Origin: Metellina segmentata | Taxonomy: Eukaryota; Arthropoda; Arachnida; Araneae; Tetragnathidae | Length of the DNA: 64,000 nt | Direction of reading: 5' to 3' | NCBI GenBank assembly: GCA_947359465.1 | Contig: OX375877.1 | Coordinates: forward strand, 57,261,359 to 57,325,358 | Shown here: piece by piece, positions 39,202 through 54,200 of the stretch | Numbering within the stretch: position 1 is the first letter of the stretch | Layout: the number at the start of each line of letters is the position of its first letter | The notes under the pieces: generated by a model | The model's input: only the letters and a program-made list of their open reading frames with translations | Told to the model about the DNA's origin: nothing | The model's database searches: none | Program-made: the position numbers and the translations under genes

Positions 39202-42200
39202 CTGGAAGTTAATACATGAAAAGCTTTAGAAAATATAAAAAAAGGTAATTATTGTGTTTTTGAACTGTTATTGGTAGTACATTTAATTTTTGAAAACCAT
39301 GTTAAAAGAGTTTAGATTGAGAAACTCTTCAATGAATCGCCTTAAAATACTGACTTTTTAAGATCATGAGTTAAATTTTTCTTTATTTTTTTTCTTTCCT
39401 GTTACAATATCTTTGATACTACTAAATGTAGTCATCTTATGTCATGAATAAACTGTTTGGGGGTAAATAAGTAGTTAAACTTTATGAGAAATGCCAATTT
39501 TGGATAAATTCCCAGGTAGATACCTTGGTTAAACCGTAAACTGTGTATGCCGAAAAAATAAATGCCCGGGTATCTTACATCACTGGTCGTACTACATAAA
39601 TATCACGTGTTTATTTATTTTTAGAAAGTATTATTAATAAGATTGAAAAAAAATTGAGCAAGCAAGAAAAATATTCTAAGGAAAATTGTCTATAAACATA
39701 TTCAAAAGAAAATTCTCATAACACTATTCGTTGACTTTTTTTCATTAATTAATACAATAGTTTTCTTAACTTTTGTACTATGGTAATAATTTGGAAAACT
39801 TTTATTTTATTCCGATACCCATTGTAAATGCATTTGAAATTAATTTTATTTGTTCAAATAATTATCTGATAGGTAGTACCTCGCATGTATCCGTTCCATC
39901 TTTGAAAGCACAAATCATATTTTCTGTAAACCCTCTGGGATACCTCTTGACACAAGATTCCTTAGACCTAACATTCATGTCGGCTTTTCGTAGAACATCA
40001 CTAACTGGACCACCTGCAAATTTTTGTTTGAATATTGTTTTACACTTCACATGCTGATTATATAAAACATTAAAGTCTTAAGTACTCATAATTAACCCCA
40101 AAAGAGAATGTGATGCATAGTTTTGAAAGAAACATTTATGTTGGAAAAGAAATTTAATTGGCAACTGAATTTCAGTATATCTAGTTTAAGAGTATTAAAA
40201 AATGAGTTCAATAAAACAAGAAAATGCATGAAAATGTTTTAACCCTTTCTGGTGAAGTGATTTCTCCACACTTTAAAAATTCCTAGCCTATTTGTAATAG
40301 GTGTTTTAGAGTAACCACATGACAGAGGCATACAGTAACGCTATCTATCGATGAATAGCGTAAGATCTACTCATATGGTATCAATGGATAATCAAATGGA
40401 TTTTTAGACGGTACTTCAAGATATTTGTGCTTAAAAGGTAAATTTAGAAAAAACTATTTTAAAAATGTTTTAAAGTCTTCGATTAAGATATTAATCATAG
40501 TGTAAAAACAAGCAACTAGAATAACCTAACTTTGCTATGGTATGAACTTTTTTAGTTAGCTGTATGCATTCTTACTATTACTAGGTGTAAAGTTAATCCC
40601 CCTTTAACATGATAAAGCCCTACTGTAATATTATGTTCCAGTGGAAATGGGTTCAGAAATGCATTATACCCTCCTATCAATATTAATTTTTTCAATTTTC
40701 ATAGCAGATGTCGTTTTATAGGTGAGTGAAGAAAGACCAGGTGTGTGCCGAGTCATACAAGGCGTCCGTGTTCGGATTTGAGCGAGGAAAGAACGTAGAT
40801 AATCTAAACGTTGTAACATGACACACTGCGACTAGTAATTTTACATTTCGACTCTTCCATTTTTTTACATAAATAAAGAATAATCTATGATGCTATATTT
40901 ATCTTACGCGGCCAGTGTATCCATTCATTATGAATCAGAAGTACATATTAGTATTATATAAATAATTTTTCTATTTGAATAGCAGTGGTTGGACTCTACA
41001 TTTTTAATTTCATAAAAACATGTGATATATTATAATGAGCGTCGTCATTTATGCTCGTGAGACTTTTTACAAATCTATAGGGTATTGTGTATATACAAGT
41101 TTACATAAAGTATGAAAGAAATGTTCTTTAAATAAATTTTATATTCTCCTCGAAATAGTTCAAACTTCCATTTTAGTACGGCAACAAAACAAATAGAAAT
41201 AAGGCAGTTTTTAATAAAGGACTGTATATCAAAAACAATAGAAATAATTTAACTCAAATGTTGGACACAGAGACACCCTTGACTCGATTGCGCACAAAAT
41301 TTAATCACCTTTCATTTCAATATATTTTTTATTTTTTATTTATTTGTTGATAAAACTTAGAAAATTGTTGCTTTGAAACTAAAATAAGACATACCTCCAC
41401 ATTGTATAGGTTATTCAGAGTTTAAATACAACACAAGATTTACTTTCACCTGCTGATTATTTTGAAAGGTATAAGAGAAATACGGTAACACTCAATTAAC
41501 GTTAGGAGCTTTGAATTTCAATCAATTGTAATTCGTCGTAGGGTTCACCAAAATAAATACATTTTTGTTATGAATTCCGAAAAATTTGGTCTATAAAAAA
41601 TCATAATCTATAACCTAAAATATGGGATACCCTTTTTAAAAAAATAAGAAAATAAGAAGGCGGACCCTATTTTAATAAAATTAACATTTATTTTTAGTAT
41701 ACATTAATTCGCTTTATTATAACTCCATTATTTCATGTCAAATGAAACTTTTGGTTTGATTGCACGTCTACCAGGGACGGAAATAACAAGAGGTGTTGGG
41801 ATACTTTCTTACCTGCTGTAAGAATGATATTTTGTATCTATACTTGCAACTTAATCTTAAGATTGAATATTTATCATGTTTTCTCTATATATCAGGGATT
41901 ATATGAGATAATTACTTTTTGTAATTCGTCCCCAACCGGCTGTCATCAGTTTCAGACCCGGTGAATACCAAGTATTCGACAAAGGTAAGCATATTGGTCT
42001 GTATACATCGGGCATTCCCGTAGCAGGTACCTTCAATTTCAAAAGAGCTAGATCGTTGTTGTACGAAGTGGGTTTGCCATACCCTTTGGGGCAAGATACT
42101 TCTTCCACATCGAATTTCCTGAACTTTGGCTCTACTACCGAAATTTGATGCCTGCCCAGAAATACGTCAACAACTTCTGGTTATTTTTGGATGCCATTAT

Positions 42201-45200
42201 ACCTGTGAAAAATGTAAGCATTTTCTGTTACTACAAATGCAAGGGAGACTTTTCCGACAACAGCTTAAATTCAGAACATAGAAGACATATAAAAGAGTCA
42301 GTTAAGGGTGCGAGATAAAACTTTCTTTGTCACAGAACAGAAAACAATGCTTAGTGTTCATTAATGTCATCAAAATCTGTAAAATCCATTAAATGTTTAT
42401 TCATTCTCATATTACAATTATTAAGCTATCTATATACTACTCTGTTTGACAGTTTCTAAGGAACAACTGATTTATGCAAAAGTGCGATTCGGAAAGCCGT
42501 TCAATTAAAGAAAATGTAAGCGCAGAGAGTGCTGTAGGGCAAGGTCTCTTATCTGTATAAAGACAGCGCACATGAGCTGTTTATTAATTGAAATTTCAAA
42601 CAGTAAAGTATCTACAGAAAATCACGTTTTAAGGTTTTGAAAGCCGTTCAGATAAATTCCATCTTAATTTCAAGTATCAAGTGCAGAATGTCCGTAAGTC
42701 ATCATTTGAGTGAATTTGACCGTGGGCGAGCAGTTGGGGAGACTCGAAGCTGGGAAAAGTGTCACCCATGTTGCCGCAGCAATGCGTGTCAAAAAGCGTT
42801 ATTTCGCGGTAATAAAGAGACTCGGAAGGTGGAAATGCTTTGAGAAAGTATGTTTGTGGCCGTGATAAGAGCACTGCACCCAGAGATGATGCACATATAT
42901 CCATATCAGCAATAAGAAACAAACATCTCACTCCGTGACAGATTGGTTCAGAGTTTGCAACCGCAACCGGCACTCGTGTATCTGCCAAAACAATTTCTAG
43001 GCGATTAAATCAAGCTCGCTTGTATGCACGGAAGCCTGTTAAGTGCATTTCGTTACAACCATGCCATCGTCGAGAAAAGTTACGCTGGTGTAAAGAACAT
43101 ATTCGTTGGAATCATCAACATTCATCCAGAGTCATGTTCTCGGATAATTCCGGATTCACATTGAAGAGGGATTCTTTACACGAACTACTGTGGAGAGAGA
43201 GAGAGGTACCGTTACACACCACAGAATGCTCGTGAGAATGATCGTTATGGTCGAGGGGTCATGGTGTGGGCAAGCATTATGCATAGTGGCAGAACACAGC
43301 TACACATCTTTGACGCTGGTGCCTTTACATCACAGCGGTATTGCACGGATATTCTCCTGGGTCATGTTCCTTTATTTCGCGGTGCAGTGGGTTCATACTT
43401 TCTGTTCACGGGTAACAATGCATGCCCACACAGGACAGGACTTAAATCCTATAGAACAAGCTTGGGATGATCTTTGTAGACGTGTTTCATAAAGGAATCA
43501 CCCACTCCAAACTGTGCAAGACGACAAAATTGCTTTGAAAGAGGAACGGAACAATATCCACCAAGCATTCTTCGACTGTTTAGTGGAGAGCATGCACAGC
43601 AGATGCTAAATGTTCATTAATGTGCAAGGAGGACTCACTTCTTACTGAGTGACTATATCTGTCAACACTCCGGATAGAAAGAATATTTTTCAAGACTTTG
43701 GAAATTTCTCAAAGAAGCAGATTTTTTTCTTTTTGTTATCTTGCTTTTCCATGTGCCAAAATCTGTTACATTTGAATGCATAGTATCTTAATTAAATATA
43801 TTAATTTGATATATATATAATTTCGTTTCTTTAATCAATGAATATTATTAATAATTTTAAAAATTGTGTTTGTTCCTTAGAAATTGTCAAGTACTGAACT
43901 GATAGTTAATGATTTTAGTAATATGTTAAAATATAAATGAATAGTTCAAATCTTCTTATAATGGTAAAGTGTTTACTTACCAGGTGTCAAAGATACTCGC
44001 TACAGTTAAAACGTATTTTGGACTTATAAGAGATCCTAGTCCTGCAAAGCTTTGATTATACACGATCCTTGCCTACGATTACAAAATGTAGGATTTAATA
44101 CAAAATACACTGAAAGGACAAGTTAAATTCTCGTAGATATTAATATGCAAATAATCAGTACAGTGCCATATCATTGGACAGGTTGAAACACATAACGGTT
44201 ACAGGTAAAGCAAGTCTCTACGCACTGCTACACTTCGTAGCTACTACACTGGAAAGCAAAACTTACAGAAGGTAGGTTGGTAGTTAATTAACGTCACACT
44301 GGAACAACACAACGGGTTATTGGTGACGGTCCGGGATCGATAACCTAGGTCCTCAGACAACATAGCCTAATTTTAAACTACGGTCAGATGACGACGTAAC
44401 AACAGAGCTGGCACCCCACTCTCCAAAATTCCACAGCATACCAAAGCGGCAAAACTTAAAGAACACCATTATTTTAAAGGTAAAATCTCAAAATTAAACG
44501 AAATAGCCTATGACGATTTACATAACCAAGGATATTCCATAGAATACTGGTGCATACTTAAATTTTGGAAGCGTTACTTTAGTGGTCTAGCAAAGGGTTC
44601 TGTTACCACAGGAAAGCACCCGAAACCTCAATATCTGTTTGCAAACGTGGTGGAGAGCCTGCATCGCTTCGAAGTGGTCATACAGTCTGCCATTGACCTC
44701 TTGTATGTATTGTTCATAAATTTTCAAAGTTACCTTTCGGTAACTTGATATCTAGTGCAGTGTAATTTCGAAGACATTTAATCATCGGTTCGGTAACTCC
44801 CTATATGCGTTTAGCATCATTTCGCAGATGTAGGTTATTTAAATGCCAAGTTGCAGCTAAAAATATTTATGTTCCATAAGTTTTTGATAGCAGCATATTG
44901 CAGAATACAGTCAAGGGAAATGACATTAATACATTTGACACCACCGATATCAAAACTATTATCTAAATTGTTAGATTTACTAAATAGTTAGCATCCTTAG
45001 TTGTGAATGTTAAGTTACACTTTTGGTTTTATCTAATCCAACTCCCCAGTAGCACTGTTTCATGTACATGAGTAAAACAATAACAATTCATTTCCTCCGA
45101 AACCTTATTTCACACTTAGTATATAAAACGTTTTTTTTTTAACTAAAAATGTACTTACAATCCATGGAAATTCAAATGGGTCAGCTTCAGTTCCACCAGC

Positions 45201-48200
45201 AATCCTTCCTTCGTCACGTTTGTTAGGGATTCCGCAATCTGTGCATAATGAAAGAAATTATGGCATTTCTGAGAAATAACATTATTTTCATAGTAAGAGA
45301 ATGAAATATCTGAAAACACAAAATGAATTGATAAAAGGGAGGTAATTAAAGTCGCATAGGAGCAACACAACGGGCTATTGACGACGAGCTGGGATTGATA
45401 TATTAGGGAAAGGATCGAGGACAACACCACATAACTTTTAACCACGGTCAGATGACGAGGTAAACACATGAGCGTGCACCTCTATCTCCTAGATCCCACA
45501 CCATGCCAACGTGAGGACATTTAAGACTGATTTAACGAGCTCTTGCTCAAAGGTACACGGTGGTCTTTGGTTGTATCGAATACCGAACTCACAACCTTCC
45601 GGTTGCTAATCCGCTGCTCTTCCAACCGGGATACATCGGATCCGCACAAAATTGATAAAAGAAAGTAATGGAACTAGTTATCACCAAAATTCACTAATGA
45701 ATATGTGAATTCAAAAGTAAACTTTCATCATCAGAAAATCAAAAGGCATTATGTAGAGATTTTAAATTTATACTTTTACAACTTTTTAATTCTTTGTATC
45801 GTGTATATTGTTACAATTGTAATTTTAGTTGAATAAAAGTGAGTTTCAATAAAGTTCATTCTCTCCAGTCTTGATTATTCATTCGCCTTCAAGTACTCAA
45901 TATCAGTATGGAGATGAAAAGAGTCAGAAGTATAAAAGCGAGTTATGTTACGAATAAGTTTACCATACAAATCTTCCTATATAGAGGGGACATGCATTCA
46001 TTCAGGACGGATAAACATCCGCGCCTTACCCCGAAGTTGAACCCAGGAATCTTTGAATTCAGAAGCAACATTTATACCTCTGTATATAGCCTTTCAGTTC
46101 TCGTCTGTTTTAGTTCACAGCGCCTTACATCAGATGCATATCTACCATCTCCGAAGTCGTATAGCCATGCATGCCGTTGAAAATTTGAGCCATAGAATCT
46201 ATGTTATAAACTGATCTACACAGCGCCCTCTACCATTTAATCTTTGAATTTATGGACAAATTTATTCACAAAAAAGATTTATTTTCGGCCGCTCTACCAC
46301 TCTTTACAATTTGGTTACAACTCTAACAGCTTATATTATTGATTGTCATTCCTTTACACTTCTGTTATGCTACGGTGTGTTTCTCTTTTATGTAAATAAA
46401 CCTTTACATTTTCTCTTCTACTACAAAATATTTAAAGTATCTGGTCACGTAGGTGGCCCTATTTTTTTTAAATGTGGTACAGAAACATTTTAATTATATT
46501 TTTATGTTTAGTGTTATAAAATAGTACTGGGCTATAAATATTTAAATTATGTATTAATAATTTTGTAAAACTGATAAATATGTACGAAAAGTTAATGAAA
46601 TTTGTCAAAAACTTCAAATGTGCTACATAAAGATCTCTTCAACCAATTTGAAGATAATTTGTCTAGTGAATGAACTACAAGCAAAAGGATATTTAAAGAA
46701 ACTAAAATTCGACAAGAGATCAAAAATGAATTCAAGGCTTTTTATAGTTTTACAGTCATCCTTCTTAAATAAATGGCCATAATTTTAAAACTCTTCGACT
46801 CATCTAAATTATTCTAGTTCATTCACTAGAAAACATTATAAAGAACAAGTTCTCAAGGTTTTACGTGAAACCATCAATAACGTTTTCTGTTACAATATTT
46901 GAAGTGAAGAAATAATGCTAAAATATTAATTTAGAATAAAAGCAATTTGAAGTGTATCGTTTGCTCTCTCTTGCTTTTACTCTTTGTGTAAACAATTTTG
47001 TTGTTCACTTCTCTTTAAAAATGTTCACGCTATTTCCAAAGAGAAACCATTTAAAAATTTGAGAAACCATTCTAAAATTATATTTGCAAAAAAAGTAAGT
47101 TTTAAATTTAAATTTTGACAGGTTTTTGGGTATGTTAATGGCCATTACTGTGGTTTCCAAACCAACTTCCGGGTTTTCCGTCTTGATTAAAATCGTAATA
47201 TTTCTTCAACTAATTAACTTAGATAAAAAATATAATATATTTTGGAAAGTCAAATAAATACTCTATCAAATTAGATCAAAAACTGCTTTTGGAATATTAG
47301 TTCATAAATGTCATTTTCAACGTGTTAGGATACCTTAATTATTCCAATTTTTTATTTCAATTTCCGGCTAATTAAAAGAGCTAAAATTTCAAATTTATTA
47401 AATTTCGTCCCAAATGGAAGTCATTTTTTGAGGAGTGTATATACAAGGTTCAAAATAATGCAAGTTTAACATTTTAGTTTATTGTCTTGCAGGTTAAGTG
47501 AAAAAAATATGTTTTAAGAACAGACGATTTTTAATAAAAAATGAATCCTCTTATTATCCTATTAATTAATCTGAGATCTAACAAAAATGAATACAAGCAA
47601 TAGATAATATTTTTGGCCACTTGAGCTTTATCTATCGGCTAATGAAACATGTAGATATGAGAGGCATTTTCAGTATGAACAAACCAGACGAATATTTATT
47701 AAATAAATGAACAAATGAGCTAATTCTTGAACTAGGTTAGTTTGTAGCACTATGGAAGAGGCACAGTAATCGTAAAAAATCAACCAGTATTGTTGTATAA
47801 CACACCATACACTTCCATAGTTGCATCAATGCCTATGTACATTTCGGTAAGACTTCTAGAACTAAGGGGAAAAAATTTCTTTGAACGTGACAATTTCTAA
47901 CTCATGTTTATTGATGATGGGCGTTTACTAGTTAAGGATTATTATTTATTTTACGTGTTTTATTTCACATCGCATGATCTGCAACTAACTGGTAAGAAAC
48001 GGAAAATGGCATCTAAAATAAATCGAAACAATATTTACTTTCAAAATTTGGTCCCACTGGTGGAGTTATTTCTTTGACATCACAAGGTGGAGAATCTTGA
48101 GTATGATGACTTATCCAGCCTAGGTATTTTGACACACTTGCAAAGCCAGATGGTAAGCCTTGTGGTCCACAGTCTCCTACAAGTTTCCAAGCGGCCACTC

Positions 48201-51200
48201 CAACTACGAACCATTTCTCATCGTATTTAACTAAGAGTGGGCCCCCTGAGTCCCCCTGTGATAAAAGATTATGTTATTAACCCTTCAAAAGTAAAGAAAC
48301 AAGTATATCGTGTGGTTGCCTATATAAGGAAGTTTGTGCGTAAGTTTTGAACTATATTTAATATCAATTAAATCCTCCGATGAAATGAAATCTGAAATCG
48401 TGAAATTTCCGATAGGTGTAATATTGCTTAAACTTCACAATACACTGAATAACCAAATAACCACATCTGTTAACCCTCATTCCTAATAGTAAAATATTGT
48501 ATTTAATTTATGTTTTTTTCTGTAATCGCAGCCAGTATTTCATGGTCTTAATCGTATCATAATTCTTTCATTTTCGCTAGAAAGATTCTAGTGGTCCTTT
48601 CTACAAAATAAAATATTTTTAACAGATTATGTTGACCCATTCTAAAGAATAAATTAATTTGGAAATATTATATATTGCTCCTCTCCTTTCATTAGAATTT
48701 TTTGAAACGATTCTATTGTTTCTCTTTAAAATAGAAACCTTTGGAAATATTCAATTCTTCAAGGTCAAACTCGGTTAGAAGTCATAAGTATACAAAAGAC
48801 ACGAGTTATATGTAATGAATTCTACATATCTTTGAAAAATAATTTTACTAGTAAAATTTAAATTCATGTAAGATGTGTAAGACGTTAGCATATATATTTA
48901 GACATAATTCTTTGGACGATGGTCACGTTTGTCATCTCTAGTTCGTGAAATTCAGACTTCAAAATAAATTGCTTTTTAAGCCTATTAAACAAGAAGAGGA
49001 CCTAAAAAAAACGGACGGGTCTGTGTCGTGACAAGGCCGCTAGCTGTTAGGTACAGCAGTAAGGCCATATGGGTTTGGGTTTGGCCCACAAGTAGTCCAA
49101 AAGTTTTTAAATTTTTGAATAGCGGCGAATTTTTTAATTCAATCTAAAATATTTTTAAATGAATTAAATGAAATTTAATTATTATTGTATTCTTTGGAAT
49201 GGCACCATCATAAAGATATGGGAGATTCTAAATTTATTTTTTCGTTTTCATTATGCGCGGAGGAATAATTTTCCAACAAACGATAAAAAAACAAATAAAC
49301 TTTAAACTGGAGCTATGAAGTTTTCTCTAAGGCCGTTAAAAATAGAATAAAAATATAACAGATTTGAAATTTGCAGAAAATTCAACATTAGATCGATACC
49401 TAAAAATATGCTTTTCTTCAAATAAATAAAATTTTAAATTTCACTATCTTTTATGTTTTTGCAAGAAAGTGTGACGCATAGCCAGCCTTTGCGTTCAAGA
49501 AATCAACAGATTTAATTTCCTGGGCTCAAACAATTCCGGCGAATGAAGAATAACAAATTTAAAAAAATATTGATTTGCAATGTTCAGTTCTTTTTTTGGA
49601 AAATCGGAATCATTATAGATATGTTAAAAACTTCAACGAATGTGAAATCTGCGGGAAATTTTACAACTGGTTGATACGCTGCATCACGGCGTTGCCCGTG
49701 TTGTTGATTTGCTTCGCAAACGAACACCATGGGCACGGGTAACACCGGGCTAGCCACGCATAAGTAAAAAAGGAAATGTGTGTTTGTGTATTCTCTATAC
49801 GAATCTACACTGTTTGAACATTCTACACCAAATTTGTTAAGAGTTTAGAACACTGCGGAAAATTATGCTATTACGTTCCTGTCTTCAGCCCAATCTGTAG
49901 CACTTTTACCACAAAAATTGGCACACAGGTAGTTCTAATAGGGTCCATCGAAGCTCCAAATTTAAAATCTAAAGTTTGTTTACATGAAATATTTGAAAAA
50001 TAACAAGAAAACACGTTCTAGGGGAGGAAACTCAACAGTTTGTTTCCAAGCAACACTATTATATGGACAAGGAAACATGTTCTACAGGAAACTTAAAGGA
50101 TACAATGGTTCTTATCTAGTAACCGCTAAATACGCATAACTTGTCACAAGAAAGACTTCACAACCAACACACAGAAAAGCTGCGACCTATGCTCGCTTCG
50201 CACAAATCAAAGAATACATGTGTCCTAGTACAAAGGATTGTTAAATAAAATATATTCAAAAAAAAATTTCAAATCTAAATTTGCTGTTTTGGAATCTGTA
50301 CCTCTGGAATCTGTCGAAAGTTCTAGTGCAAGCGTCTTGTTGAACTATAATTGTTGGCCCTGAAAAGGACCGTTTTTCAAATGGCACTGAAAATATACAC
50401 CGCTTTCTTTGATTTCTATTATAAACTGTAACAATTCGACCAAAATTATTATTTTTTCAGTGAAATTTTATTCGATAACGCTATAAATTCAATTGAGGAG
50501 CGAGGCTTCGTGGTAAACAAACATTCCTACAATGTTGCCAAAACGCGATAACAAAAACGTCTTTTTTGCGTGCCACGTAAGATCTTTTAAATATTTAATT
50601 TTTCATAACTTCCATGTTGTAGTGGAACAAAAAAGCCAAAGCAAGCATGTCTTTAGACCAATTCGTATCCATGACAATTGGCACAGAGATAGTTCTAAAA
50701 GTACCGTTCGTAGCCACAATTTTAAAACTTAAACTTTGTTTTCCTGCAATATATAGACATGGACAAGAAAACACGTTCTACAGGGTTTGCATATTTGATT
50801 CAACGCAGGGAAATGTGGCTGTCAATTTTAGGTATCGCGTTAGGAAACACGTTCTACTGGGTTGCGTATTTCAGTTAACACAGTGAAATGTCACGGTCAT
50901 ATTTGAAACCATAGCAACGGCGGGTTATTCAGCTATTTTTTTTAAAAACTACCTCCTTTCCCGTTGACACTCTGCATTGGATGTCCATAGCTTCTTGGAT
51001 TCCCAACTTTCGATATATGGGATCAACTTTTGCTGATCACTGGCAATGTATAAACCTTTTCATATCATTATTTGTCAATTTTCCTTGCTTTCGTGTAGTG
51101 TTTCTTTTTGAGAATTATTGTTACAACAAAATTGTGTGAAAACTTAATGTCTGAACAACACTTGTAAAACACTGAGCTGTGTACGGCAAACGTTTTATAC

Positions 51201-54200
51201 TCAATATTGTTTCCAAGCAGATTTCTAATGTATTGATTTTTGTTTTTTCGTACATCCTTTCGCTCGTAACATCACACAACCATTCAAAACGATTATAAAT
51301 TCAGCCTGCTCGTGACGTCACTCAACCAATCTGCAGATTTTACAATTATGAATCATAAGAAATGTGGCTATTAAGTCATTAAGTGTGTTCAGGGTTAAAA
51401 GCAAACCTACAACCTCGTAAATCTCGTATTATCTGAGGGTTAAAGAATACACGTCCAAACCACGTGACTCGAATACCAACTCGTGCGATCTGGACATTTG
51501 CTTTGTATTTTTTTTGTTGCATAGAGCCATATGTTTACAATATCCTTTAAATTAATCAACGGTATATAGAAGATATATTCTTCTAATGGAGGGATGCATT
51601 ACAATTAAACTATTATGCCTTCATTGAATAATGAGCTAAAATGAAAACATTCGTTTCTAATTTTTATTGATGACGTTACCCCTACCCCACCTGCAGAGCC
51701 TATATCAAAGACGTTCTGTGGTAAGTTCATATGTAAAGTATTTATTCACTTAGTTCTTAATTACTGTATCTTTACAGAAAAATATCTAATTACAGAGAAA
51801 AAAATATATGATACAAACAATGCAAGAGAAAAAACGGACAGGATTTATCTGGACACGGCCGCTAGGTTTAATGCATGGAATACGTCAGTGATGTCATAAG
51901 GTGAATAACAGTGGAATAAATTAGTACTACACAGTTTTAATTTCACACATAAAGTGTACTAAATTATGGAGCGGTTTCGAGCGACGTCTCAATTTTGAGA
52001 CGTCGCTCTCTCGCCGAGCCCGTTAACGTTCAGCGTCAGTAGTTCGGATCTTCTGGGATTTCCCATCTTTCGATATTTCTTCCTGTTAACGTTGTAAAAT
52101 TTTTTGTGTTTATAATGCATGTGCAGGGTGCATTATGAAAGTAATGCGCATTTTATGGGAAAAGTAGATTTATTGATCCGATCGGTACAAATGGTTATAA
52201 TTCTTCAAAATAGTCCCCTTGGGCATCAATACACCTGCGCAGACGATTCTGCCACGCCTGGAAGGCACTCTGGAACTCCTCGACTGGAATGCCTCTCAGG
52301 AACCTTGTAACATGATGTTGGATGCCCTCCACCGAATCCCAGTGTTTTCCCTTCAGTTCTCTCTTCAGTCGGGGGAATAAAAAAAGTCACACTGAGCCAA
52401 GTCAGGGCTGTAAGGAGGCTGGGGCACCAAGGGGTTCTTGCTCTGGATCAGGTAGTTGGTGACGACGAAGGCCGTGTGGCTGTGGCATTGTCGAGTTGGA
52501 GCTTGAAGACGTCTTTAATGTCAGGCGTGACTCGCGCGATCCGTCGTAACAGTCTCTTGAGCACCTCCAGGTAAAAAGCTGCGTTGACAAATTGTCCTTG
52601 CAGTAGAAACTCAAATTGGACGATTCCTCGGATGTCAACGAAGTCAATCAGCATTGTTTTGATGCGAGGTTTGCTCATGCGCGCTTTTTGGGGTTTGGGA
52701 GAAGATTGTGTGTGCCTCCTTAAAGGCCTCTCGAACCATTTGATAAGTTTCCATTGTATTCTTCACAAGCCGCACACAAAACTTTATCGCGTAACCGCTG
52801 TTCCAGCGAACACTACATCGTGCCGTAACACAATCGAAAAAAAAGACTTTGCGCGAATCTACGTCCTACCGCTCCTACTGCTTGGAGCGAATTGAGACTG
52901 GACGCGTTTGGAAGGGCAGATCCCCCACCACATTTTTCGACCAATCCGAGTGCGCTGCGATGGATAGTCACGTCACAATAAAATCATGCGCATTACTTTC
53001 ATAATGCACCATGTATTTGATCATTTTGATATGTTTGCGAACTGTCCACAGTTTGATGTCCGATACCTAAACAAAGGTTAAATATTTTCATTTTGTTATT
53101 TTTATTATTTATAAAACGAAAAGTGACGAAACAAATGATACCTCGTACGTCGTGCTAGCACAAAGTATTCCGGAGCTAGACTTAAATAATGTGAGAGGCA
53201 GTTCGCATTTTTGTGACTCAACTTTGCACCGTGATTGCAACAGCCAATGACGTCAACGCTAGATCGAGCATTTATAACATTCATTGTTTAATGCTCAATT
53301 GAACACAATATCGTTCATTTATTCATCATTTTTGTTTCCAAGTTATTGCATTTTCCGTGATTCCCTTTCTTGTGACACTCAAAAATTAAGCGTGGTCCGC
53401 CTGTTTTCGAAAGGAAAGACATATTCTACTTGAAAAATGTGAGCATTATAATTTCTGGAAACATAGATTCTAATAATAGTCGGTGTACTTAGCGTAAAAA
53501 AATTTCACTTCTGGCTACCAGTATGAGATTTTGCACAGTGCTTATATGCATGCAAGTGAACAAAAAACCGTTCTGACAGTTGATCAGAGTTAAGGACCCC
53601 CTGTCTTGACGTCATCTAAATGGTCACCATGAGGAGGTAAATAGGTTCATTTAATTGCTCAAAACTCCTTTACTGACCATAATATTGTGAAAATTGAATA
53701 CCCTGTCCCAAACTTAAAAAAGCTACAAAAAGGTGTATGGCATTTTTTTACTAAGACAAACCTATAGGAGTTATCGCAACGACAAAGTGAAAGGGAGTGA
53801 TAAACAAGAGTCTCATTGATCTTTTCGAAGCTGGCGTGATTTTTGCATCATGCGATATAATAGATGTGGGTTTTAAAACACCTTCTATCATTATAATTAA
53901 ATTCAGATTTATAGCAGGATCCTGAAAAAACTAATTTTCTGGTCAACTACTGATGGGTAGTGGGCAATTATTGAATGAGTGGTGGGATATTTTTGGTTGC
54001 AAAATAATTTATATGTGAGTAAAATAATTTTTAACACCTTTTCTACTTTTCTTATTTTTAAACTCACTGTTGACACAAATTCTATACATGTGCATATCCT
54101 ATAAATTATGTAAAATCTTATAAATCCATCAATGTCATAACATCGACACCATGTTAAAGCTAAAAATTGAGTAAAAATAGACATTAAGGTAAATACTACA

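Noticed and set aside
39773..40057. 94-codon plus-strand frame
   Set aside because: Antisense shadow of protease exon 10 (39880-40013).
42177..42180. Alternative acceptor ACCAG for protease exon 9 that would skip the TAA
   Set aside because: It has a poor pyrimidine tract and puts exon 8 and exon 9 out of frame, whereas the acceptor at 42203 fits in phase and in protein alignment.
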